Below, piece by piece: positions 50,401-59,243 of a stretch of DNA of 64,000 nt (position 1 is its first letter; every line of letters starts with the position of its first letter). The notes below the pieces were generated by a model. That model was not told the origin of the DNA, made no database searches, and worked only from the letters and a program-made list of their open reading frames with translations. A program made the position numbers and the translations under genes. This DNA is from Thecamonas trahens ATCC 50062 (lineage: Eukaryota; Apusozoa; Apusomonadida; Apusomonadidae): contig NW_013657655.1 of the NCBI RefSeq assembly GCF_000142905.1, forward strand, positions 110,981-174,980, in the 5' to 3' direction.

Positions 50401-53400
50401 CGGCTGCGTGGCTCTGCGGCGAGAACGCAGTGATGCCGGCTCGGAACGAGTTCGGGTCGAGGATCTGCCGGATGCGCTCGGCGTACGGCACCACAACCGG
50501 GTCGCGGAAGAGCATGTAGACTTCAAAGGCGGCAAGCTGGACCTCGGCATTGGCGTGCGACACAAGGTCGAGGCTCAGTGCCTTGACCCGCTCGCGCCCA
50601 TAAAAGGCGGAAGCGTCGCGGAACGACCCGATAAGCTTCAGGTAGAGAAGGAGCTGACGGACGGCCGAGCCGCGGCCAATGCGGCGGTTCGGGTCGCGCC
50701 GGGATCGGCGCGGCGCGTCCTTGGACAAGGTCTTCTCATCTTCGTCATCGTTGTCGTCCTTGTCGTCGTCCTCGTCGTTGGCCTCACTGTCGATCTTCCC
50801 TCCATCATCATTGTCGGTCGTGCCAGCGGCGGCGGTGGCGAACCGGGGGTTGGCCTTGTGCGCAACGATGACCTGGTAGTCGGTGTCGAGAAAGGCGAAG
50901 AACTGCTCAAACAGCGGCGTAGCCACCGTCTCGGCAAAGTTGCCAAAGGCATGGGCAATGTTGACGAGGGCGCGGAAGACCTTGTCGGGCGAGGCAAAAA
51001 AGCATCGAGGTACTCGACGACGGTGCCGGGCGTGACGACAACGTCGTCGACGTCGACAATCGACGACTCGCGGAGGACGTCGGCAGACCAGGCGGCGGCA
51101 GCGGTCGCCTTGCGCATGTCAAAGAGGAACGACGGAAGCCAGATGGGGTGCTTGCCGAGCGAGCTGACGAGCGCCTGGTGGCTGGCGAGGCGCTGCTTGG
51201 CAGCGGTGACGGCGACAGTCACGTGGTTGAGCACGTCAAGCGACGAGCGCTTGGCGTAGATTTCAAAGTGGGTGACAAAGACTGGCCAGATGTTGTCGCG
51301 AAAGTGGGCGCGATTGCGCTTGTCGACCACGTCGCGGTCGGGCTCGACGTCGAGAGCCGGCAGCGGAGGCGCGGCGAGCGCAATGTCGGCCAGCCGCGTC
51401 TTGACCATGTCCCACACCGGCGAGAACTTGGTGTGGAGCAGGCCGAGCATAAAGGCCGGCAGGACATGGGCGTAGAGCTGCGGGAGGATGCCGTGGAGGT
51501 GAAGCGACGAGACGCGGTTGAGGCCGGTCTCGAGCTCGCGCATCAGCATCGACACACCTTGGACACACGGCAAGAGGGTGAGCTGGACAAGGTCGTTGAA
51601 GAGCGTGACTGGGGCGCCTGTCCGGGACGGTTCGCCGTTGGCATCAGGGTTGTTGACATCAAGGCTCTCAGCCTGCTCAAACATCGATGCCCAGTGGAGC
51701 GAGGCCGATCGGATGACGACCGATGGCGAGGCAAAGGCCGGAATGAGAAGCGGGAGCACGACCTCGAGCTGCGCGACGGATGCGTGCTCAGGGCGGGCAT
51801 CAAAGACAACCGCAGCGAGCGCGTTCATGCCGCGGAAAAGTTCAGCAAGTGGGGCGAGCGGCTTGGTGCGGTCCATGGCGGCCGAGCCGATGGAGCGGAT
51901 GGCAGAGAGGCCGGCGTCGTAGCAGGCGACGGCAAGATCGGCGGCCGGGGCAGGGATGGTGCCGTCGGCGTGGCTTCCGCCAGTCCCGTAGGCGTTGACG
52001 AGAACAATGGCAAGGGTGTGGGCCGCAGCGCCGGCGACACCGAGAGCATCAAATGCAGCGGGCACGCTCGCATCGATGCCGGCGGCCACAGCGGCCTCGA
52101 CGGCACCAGCAAGCGTGCTGATAGCATTGTCCAGGCACGGGTCGCCGGCAGACTCGGCCTTCTTCTTGGCCTTTTTCTTGCTCTTGGCCTTTTTCTTGGT
52201 CGAGGGGCGAGAGGTCATAGGAGACTCGACTGAGACGTGCTGGAGCGCGGCGAGGCTCGCCCGCAACATAGGCTCGTCTTCGGCGTCGAGGGCGGCGACG
52301 ACCGAGCTGGTGACAATGGCAAAGAGCTCGCTGGAGACGATGTGGGTGTCTGAGCGCGACGGTGGATCGCTCGGCGCGTCGGGGAGGGCGTACGGCTCGG
52401 AGCGCTCGTGCGGGTGGGCGAGGGCACGGTCGGCGTTCTGCAGCGCAACAATGGTGTTGAACATGGCAAGGCGGTGAGGCGAGAGCTCGGTATGACGGGC
52501 GCAGAGGTCCACGATTTTGGTGATGAGATGAGGCTTGTGGACGGCGACAAAGGCCGGGTAAGAAGCGACGCGCAGGGCGACAGCACGCAGGATCTCGGTA
52601 GTGACAGCTGATGAGAAGAGCAGCGAGCGGAGGTTGGGCGCGGCGACTGCGAGGATGCTCGCCGATGCGTGCTCGAGGGTGGCGAGGGCTAGGGCGACGG
52701 CGGTCTCGTTGAATTGCGGCGTGGGGTCTGGCCGTTCGAGGACGTCAACGGCAAGGGTAAGTGCAGCCTTGAACACCGCCTTGGAGTTAGCGGGCAGATG
52801 CCCGCGGCAGTGCTCGAGGAGCGAGGCGATGAGGGCGAGGACGCGCGAGCAGACAACGGGCGTCTCCCACGAGTCGCGGGCAAAGCCATGGAGGGCCGTC
52901 CAGAGCTCGGTGAGGAGGCGGACGTTCTTGTTGGCGTGAAAAGCGAGGGTGGCGACAGTCTTGGAGAGAACGGCAAAGCGGAAGACCTCAGCAGCGTCGT
53001 CGGGTGCGTCGACGAGAATGGCAAAGAGAGAGCCAAGGACGGGCGTGGTCCGCGAGTGGAAGTGGCCGTCGACGCCACGGACCGAGACAAAGACAAAGTT
53101 GCCAAAGGCGAGGGCGGTGCCGATGTCGGTCGTGCCGTCGGCCTCGACAACCTTGAACAGCTTGGTCAGTGTCTTGGTCAGCTTGGTCAGCTTGACCTTG
53201 CGGAGGAGGTAGCCAAAGGTCTGCGAGGCAAAGTCTGCCATGTACTGGGCCGGATGGAGGAGAAACGGCATGATGATGCGGAACTGCTCGTCCAGCCGAG
53301 GGAGAACATACGGGAGCAAGAACTTGTACAGGAAGGTGATGGCGGTAAAGACGATCTCGAGGATGTTGGCGGCGCCGACGTTGCCGGAAGCAATGCCAAG

Positions 53401-54158
53401 CTGTGCGCTGGCGGCGTCGAGCAGGGTCTTGATTGTCCGGTCGAGATGCGGCATAAACTCTCCTTGCACATCACGGGCAAGCGCTACAAGCATCGAGACA
53501 AAGGCTTGCATGTTGAGCTCGTTGTGGCGAGCGATTTGCTCCAGGAGCGCATCGATAATCTCCGGCGCATGATGGAGGACAAGCGGGAGCGAGCGGGTTG
53601 ACGGCTCAAAGTTGCGGAAAAAGGCCTTGAACTCGACCGTCAGATTGAGATCATACAGTTCATGCAGCCGCGCTTGCAGAAAAGAGTCGGACACTCCATC
53701 GGTCGGCTTCTCGGCCGCCGATTGGGCGAGCTCAGCCGCCGAGACATGGAAGATGTCGACGGACACGCGAGCCAGTCGCTCTTTGAACGTCAGATGCTAT
53801 AGTCCCCACCCCACCACCACCTCCATCTATGTAAGTACCTCATCCCCATCCTCCCTTCTCAAGTCGGCGTCCATGGGCTGACTTCCCCTGTCCAAGCTCG
53901 TTGCCGCCCCGGCCTGGTCCCTCCCCTCCCCCTGCCTCCTCGCACTGGCAGCCGAGCCCATCCAGGATGGCATCCATCCTTGGCACCGGTGGGGAAGACA
54001 AGCGGGCGGTACGGAGCGGGGAGGGCTGTGCTGGATACCCTAATCACAGGGGATAAAGGCAGGCATGTCTGTGCTCATCTTAGACCTCTGGTAGCAATAC
54101 ATACCTTGAATCTGGAACCCCCAGAAGCGTCCTTGATGTGCACCTTTGCGCCCGACAT
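44495..54158 (-). CDS. UTP20: UTP20 (DRIM) small-subunit processome protein, 2 exons, frame-broken
   Basis: Giant HEAT-repeat protein of the nucleolar U3 processome, needed for 18S rRNA maturation. Exon 1 is 54158-54105 (MSGAKVHIKDASGGSRFK, donor GTATGT). Exon 2 runs 53796-44495. The junction gives RFKHLTFKERLARVSVDIFHV, closely matching the UTP20 N terminus (RFLTFAERLxxVxIDI). About 3,118 residues when read through, against about 2,785 in human. The frame shifts once at 50996-51001, an A6 run (T6 on the gene strand) one base short; reading across it gives DAFFASPDKVFRALVNIAHAFGNF. A Ser/Asp-rich acidic loop (47520-47690) and a basic C terminus (LYKKRKFHD) are also visible. Confidence 0.95.
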
Positions 54159-54522
54159 GGTGCGGTGATGGGGCGGTGGTGAGGCGGGGAGTGGAGAGGG
54201 AGAGAGACAAGGGTTGACTATCACTTGTTGGCTTTTCGGCTGATGACGCACCGAAAATGACAGAAACGATAAATTGATAATATGATGGTTGGCGGCCAAT
54301 GGTTGGCGGCCAATGGTTGGCGGTCAATGGTTGGCGGCCAATGAGGGCTATTGATAATGGCGGGTGTCGGCTGAAAAGAGGTGACAAGCAACCGACAGAG
54401 ACCCCCCTTCCCTCTCCCTCCCACCCCTTCCCCCCTCTCCCACTCGTCCTACTCTTCCCACCTCACTCTCCTCTTCCCTTTCCCCTCCCCTCCCCTCCCC
54501 ACTCCTTCCCTCCTCTCTTGCC
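54159..54522. promoter_or_regulatory. Divergent UTP20/myosin promoter
   Basis: A 364-bp region between two divergent ATGs. It holds a four-copy CCAAT-containing tandem repeat (54287-54342) and a long C/T-rich tract (54400-54520) leading into the myosin start. Shared promoter function is inferred from its position. Confidence 0.6.
54287..54342 (+). repeat. 14-bp tandem repeat x4 with CCAAT boxes
   Basis: Four head-to-tail copies of GGTTGGCGGCCAAT (copy 3 has one change, giving TCAAT). Each unit contains CCAAT on the plus strand and a TTGG/CCAA dyad. Copy boundaries: 54287, 54301, 54315, 54329. Confidence 0.92.
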
Positions 54523-57500
54523 ATGAGCGCACTGCACCAGGGACAGTGGGTGTGGTTGGAGAAGCTGCCCATGCCTGACGGAGTGTCCAGAGGACGGGCA
54601 GGTCGGGTGGCTGGACGTGTGCGGTCGGTTGAGGCCGAGTCGGGCGAGGTTGTTGTCGAGCCGTTCTGGGGCGAGCTGTGTGATACTTGCTGCGAGCTTC
54701 CCGAGTATGCGCATCCGCAGGCAAGACCCAAGCTGGTGACTGTTCCGCGTGGCGGGTCGGTGACTGTTGTGGCCATGAGCGCCACCAACGTGGCGGGCAG
54801 GGCCAACATGATGGAGCTGGCCGACCTCAACGTGGGCGAGCTGATGCACAACCTGCGGATCCGGTACAAGGCCTCGCCTATGGAGTACTACACATACGTG
54901 GGCGATATTCTCATTGTCGTCAACCCGATGCGCCCGACGCCACTGGCCGACGTTGAGCACATGCACGCCTACGCCGGGACTGCGTTCAAGGATCCGGCCC
55001 TCCGGCCGCACATCTTTGCCATCGCTGAGCGTGCATACACCCAGCTGCTCGAAACCTCGGCGCCGCAAGCGGTCATCATCTCGGGTGAGTCGGGCGCCGG
55101 CAAGACGTACTCGACCCGTCACGTTCTGGACTTTCTGGCGTTCCGGTCGCGCAAGGCCGCCGCGGCTGGTGCGGCCGATGCAACCGACGCTGACCCAGCG
55201 ATCCCGCGCGGCTCTGACTCGCTCTCGAACCTCGGAGCAGCCTCGGAGATCTTGGAAGCGCTCGGAAACTCCAAAACGCTGCGCAACCACAACTCGTCGC
55301 GGTTCGGCAAGTTTGTCAAGATCTACTTTTCCCACACTACGCCGGGCGTCATCCAGGGCGCTTTCATTCAGACGTATTTGTTGGAAAAGTCGCGGATTGT
55401 GGACCAAGACGATGGCGAGCGCAACTACCACATTTTCTACCTCATGCTCGAGTACCTCGACAGTGAGATCCGGTCTGAGCTCGGCCTGGGCCCTGTGGAG
55501 TCGTACGCGTACCTCATCGGGTCGACAGGCGCCAATGCAAGCTCATGGCGGGTACAGCCAGATGCCGCGGCGACGCCGATGGAGGACGCAGAGCGTTGGG
55601 ATGATTTGCTAGCAGCCATCGGCGCACTCGGGCTTGACGACGTGTTCGCCGACGTGTGGCGCGTGTGCGCTGCCATTCTCCACCTCGGCAACATTGAGTT
55701 TGAGGCGCCGGATCATGACACCTCGTCGTCGACGCTCTGCACCATTACCAACCCAGAGCTTGTGTCTCACGTGGCACGGCTGCTGTGCGTCGACGAGGAA
55801 GCTCTGACCAAGACGCTACTGACGTGTAAGGTTGTCTCCGAGTCGCGGTCATACTCGGTTGACAAGGCCAAGGCCAACGTCGACGCACTCGCCAAGTCGC
55901 TCTACGCCAAGATGTTCGACAAGGTGGTGAGCGCGATCAACGACGCGCTGGGCGGCGGCAGCGGCGGGCTCGACTCGTCGCGGTCGCGAGCGTGGATTGG
56001 CGTCCTCGACATCTTTGGCTTTGAGTCGTTCCAGGACCACCCGGACGTCAAGGGCGTGGCGACGACGGCGAACACCTTTGAGCAGCTCTGCATCAACCTT
56101 ACCAACGAGCGACTGCAGCGGTACTTTTACGATGAGCTCATCCCCAAGCAACTTGAGCACTACGCTGCCGAGGGCATCGACGTCGACGCCATCCAGTACG
56201 ACGACAACGCTATGGCGGTCGATGTGCTCATGGAGGGCAAGTTCTCGGTCCTCTCACTCCTCGACGATGCGACGCGGACGGCGACATCGCTACCCAAGTA
56301 CCGGGCGGACCCTAGCCTCGGTGACAACCTCTGGGTCCAGCTCGTCTCGGAAGCACACGCTCCGTCCAAAGACAACCTCAAGCTGACCAAGCGAGCGACC
56401 GAGCACGACTTTCTTGGCTGGTTTGCCGACCAGCTCGACGACCGGGCCAGCTCGAGCTTTTGCGTCCACCACTTTGCGGGAACGGTGTGGTACTCGGCGC
56501 GCGGGTGCATCGACAAGAACTCGGACAAGGTTGCCACCGACTGCATCGAGCTGATGGCGACGTCCGGGACCGAGTGGCTGGCGGCGTGCTACGATACCGG
56601 GCGGGCGTCTGCCGAGCGGGCGTCGGTGGCGCGGGGCTTTGCGCGGCAGCTCCGCGAGCTTGTCTGCCCGCCGGCATGGAAGTCTGCGGCGAACGTGTCG
56701 GGCGGCGAGCTGGACGCAGCAGCCAACCCGCTGTTTGTGCGGTGCGTCAAGCCGATTTGCCGGCGGCAACCGGGCAAGACCCATGGGTGGCTGGAAGATC
56801 ACAAGGTGCTCGACCAGCTGCAGTCGGCCGGAATGTATGCCGTTATCCAGATGCGCCAGGCCGGCTATCCGACCGAGCTCGACAAAGCTGAGTTTCTGGA
56901 CGTGTACTGGGAGCTGGAGGAGGATGTCAAGGTGCTGATGGACTTGCGGTCCGAGGACGACCAGATCCACCACCTGGCGCGACTGATTGCGTCGGACCCG
57001 GGCGTGGTGCTGGGCGATCTCCGCGGCATGCCGCCGTACCAGGTCGGCAAGACCAAGGTTTTCATGAAGGGCTCGATGGCGTCGGCCATGGCGTCGGCGC
57101 TGCGGGCGGTTCAGGACTCGAAGCTGACGCGGATGGAAGCGGCGGCCAAGCACCTCAAGTCGCTAATTCGCATGTCGCTTGTCAGCTCGCGGCTGCCCGA
57201 GCTGCGCGAGACGGCGGCGGCACGGTTCGAGTACTTGCGGCGGAAGCGGGCGTTTATTGCGCAGGGTCTCACGCCGGAGCAGGCCGACGAGGCCATCCGG
57301 CGCGAAGACGAAGAGGCTGCCGCGCGCGAGGAGGAGCGATACGTGCGCAAGCACTATGCGCCTCTGCAGAACAAGGTTGACGAAGCGCAGGTCCCGCAGC
57401 TGCTGGACGCTCTCCACGCGTCGGCCAACGAGGAGGCCTCGCCGTACTACGCGGCCGAGATCCGTGAGCGGGCGGCCAAGCTGGCGCGAGTGGCCAACGC

Positions 57501-59169
57501 CGTACAGGCGACGCTCGATGCGTTCCGTGAGGACGTGCACAACGAGGGCGCCAAGGCGTCTGCGGCGGCAGCGGTGCACAAGCTCCGCAAGCGGGTGAAG
57601 AAGGAGGAAGTGGCGCTGCGGGCTGATGCGGACCGGCGTGAGGCCGAGGCGCGCGCGGCCGCTGAGGCTGCCCATCGTGCAGAGCGGTTTGAGCCGGTCG
57701 TGGCCGAGCTGGCGGATGTTGGCGTCGAAGCCGCCATCCAGCTGCTCAGCGAGTTTGAGACTGCGTTTGCGCCAGTGGTCGAAGCAGGCAAAATCGACGT
57801 TAACGCACTGCACGATCGGCGGGCCCGTCTCGTCCGCAACCTTGCGCGGGCCAAGGCGGTGTTCGAAGCGTGGTCGGCTGACATCTTCTCGCGCAAGTTG
57901 GAGAAAAAGGCGGCGGCATGGGTCAAACGGCTGCGCGTCCTGCTGAGGCGCGAGGACGACGCGATGGAAGCCGACCTCGTTGTTGTCGCCAAGTACTCCA
58001 AGGTCTCGCAGGTGCGTGTCAAGCTCGACGCGGCGCGCGAGGCCAAGCTGGCCAAGCTTGCGGCGCGTCGCGAGGAGCTGCTGGCGGCCGAGGAGGCCAA
58101 GGCGCGTGCGGCAGCGGCGCGTGCGTCTGCAGCAGTGCGGGCCGAGGCGCGGCGAAAGCGCGAGACTGAGCGGGCGGCGCGCAAGCTCACGCGACAGCGA
58201 ACGCGGTTCCTGCGCAAGCTGCGGGCGTCTGCGACAGCGCTCAATGAGGCCGGCCTCCGCGTGCTGTACCAGAACATGCCGTGCGAAATCCGGTACCGCG
58301 GGCCGATCACATTCAACTTTGCCAAGCGCGACCCGAGCTACGACGTGCGGAACGACGAGATGTACATTGGGCTCGAGACGCCGGTCGGCAAGCACTCGTA
58401 CAACTCGGGCGCCATTTCGGGCGTCAAGTACTTCAAGTGCTACCCGCAGCACGGGGTGTTTGTGGAGCCGAGCAAGCTGTATTCGATCGACCCGTTGGCG
58501 GAGCGCGGCAAGCCGTTGGAAGTCGGCGACAAGGTGTGGCATGCCGACTCGCGGTTTCTGCGAACGGGTTACGTGCTCTTTGTGGGCATGACGCATTTTT
58601 CTGATGGCGCTACGCTCGTGGGCGTGCGACTGGACCAAGACGAGGCGCTAGGCAACACCGACGGAACAGTCGACGGGCTTCGATACTTTGACGTCGAGTT
58701 TGCGCGCGGAATGTTCTTCCGCGCCGACGAGTGCTACCGCATTGCGCCGTGGGACGACAGCGAGGCCGAGACCATCATCGCCGACTACTGCGCGCTCCAC
58801 GACATCGACATCGAGTCCGAGTCGGGCTACATGTCAGACACCGAGGTCGAGGAAAAGCTGTTTGAGGCCGAGCAGGAGCCCGCGTACGCCGACGTGGACG
58901 ATGAGCCGCAGTCGGGCATCGTGCCCTCGCCGTCGGACATTTACCAGCTCCCGGGCTCGTCGTCGGCGGCAGTCATGTCGGCCATGGGCTCGACTACATT
59001 TCCGCAGTCGCCGTCCGAGTTTGCGCTCGGCTCGGTCGGCTCCGAAACGTTCTCCGTCGGCGCGCTCGGCGGCATTGGAGGCTTGAACGGCTCCATCGAC
59101 GACCTTGTGCTCGAGGGGCTCGGCTCGTTCAACTCGAGTACGGACGACATCAAGCTGAACGCCGCGTAA
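54523..59169 (+). CDS. Myosin motor with C-terminal CAP-Gly domains
   Basis: 1,548 residues in one exon. Residues about 10-75 form an N-terminal SH3-like region. The motor spans about 80-850: P-loop GESGAGKT (188), switch I NHNSSRFGKF (about 256), switch II DIFGFES (about 496), an LFVRCVKP block and QVGKTKVFMK (about 838). No clear IQ motif follows. A long Ala/Arg/Glu-rich helix (about 850-1240) leads to two CAP-Gly-like domains: a divergent one (about 1250-1325, YIGLETPVGKHSYNSG and KYFKCYPQHGVFVEPSKL) and a clearer one (about 1333-1405, VGVRLDQDEALGNTDGTVDG, LRYFD, MFFRADECYRI). The tail is acidic and Ser/Gly-rich. CAP-Gly domains bind tubulin and EB C-terminal EEY/F tails. Confidence 0.93.
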   Translation: MSALHQGQWVWLEKLPMPDGVSRGRAGRVAGRVRSVEAESGEVVVEPFWGELCDTCCELPEYAHPQARPKLVTVPRGGSVTVVAMSATNVAGRANMMELADLNVGELMHNLRIRYKASPMEYYTYVGDILIVVNPMRPTPLADVEHMHAYAGTAFKDPALRPHIFAIAERAYTQLLETSAPQAVIISGESGAGKTYSTRHVLDFLAFRSRKAAAAGAADATDADPAIPRGSDSLSNLGAASEILEALGNSKTLRNHNSSRFGKFVKIYFSHTTPGVIQGAFIQTYLLEKSRIVDQDDGERNYHIFYLMLEYLDSEIRSELGLGPVESYAYLIGSTGANASSWRVQPDAAATPMEDAERWDDLLAAIGALGLDDVFADVWRVCAAILHLGNIEFEAPDHDTSSSTLCTITNPELVSHVARLLCVDEEALTKTLLTCKVVSESRSYSVDKAKANVDALAKSLYAKMFDKVVSAINDALGGGSGGLDSSRSRAWIGVLDIFGFESFQDHPDVKGVATTANTFEQLCINLTNERLQRYFYDELIPKQLEHYAAEGIDVDAIQYDDNAMAVDVLMEGKFSVLSLLDDATRTATSLPKYRADPSLGDNLWVQLVSEAHAPSKDNLKLTKRATEHDFLGWFADQLDDRASSSFCVHHFAGTVWYSARGCIDKNSDKVATDCIELMATSGTEWLAACYDTGRASAERASVARGFARQLRELVCPPAWKSAANVSGGELDAAANPLFVRCVKPICRRQPGKTHGWLEDHKVLDQLQSAGMYAVIQMRQAGYPTELDKAEFLDVYWELEEDVKVLMDLRSEDDQIHHLARLIASDPGVVLGDLRGMPPYQVGKTKVFMKGSMASAMASALRAVQDSKLTRMEAAAKHLKSLIRMSLVSSRLPELRETAAARFEYLRRKRAFIAQGLTPEQADEAIRREDEEAAAREEERYVRKHYAPLQNKVDEAQVPQLLDALHASANEEASPYYAAEIRERAAKLARVANAVQATLDAFREDVHNEGAKASAAAAVHKLRKRVKKEEVALRADADRREAEARAAAEAAHRAERFEPVVAELADVGVEAAIQLLSEFETAFAPVVEAGKIDVNALHDRRARLVRNLARAKAVFEAWSADIFSRKLEKKAAAWVKRLRVLLRREDDAMEADLVVVAKYSKVSQVRVKLDAAREAKLAKLAARREELLAAEEAKARAAAARASAAVRAEARRKRETERAARKLTRQRTRFLRKLRASATALNEAGLRVLYQNMPCEIRYRGPITFNFAKRDPSYDVRNDEMYIGLETPVGKHSYNSGAISGVKYFKCYPQHGVFVEPSKLYSIDPLAERGKPLEVGDKVWHADSRFLRTGYVLFVGMTHFSDGATLVGVRLDQDEALGNTDGTVDGLRYFDVEFARGMFFRADECYRIAPWDDSEAETIIADYCALHDIDIESESGYMSDTEVEEKLFEAEQEPAYADVDDEPQSGIVPSPSDIYQLPGSSSAAVMSAMGSTTFPQSPSEFALGSVGSETFSVGALGGIGGLNGSIDDLVLEGLGSFNSSTDDIKLNAA

Positions 59170-59190
59170 AGCGCTTGAGATGTGTGCGTG

Positions 59191-59193
59191 CGT

Positions 59194-59238
<45 letters not shown>
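59191..59238 (+). repeat. (TG)n tract between convergent genes
   Basis: A TG repeat fills the 74-bp gap between the myosin stop and the NUP58 stop. Confidence 0.9.
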
Positions 59239-59242
<4 letters not shown>

Positions 59243-59243
59243 T

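Noticed and set aside
49835-51259. 474-codon plus-strand frame opposite UTP20
   Set aside because: Antisense shadow of a biased coding region; it runs through the UTP20 frame break and shows no family motif.
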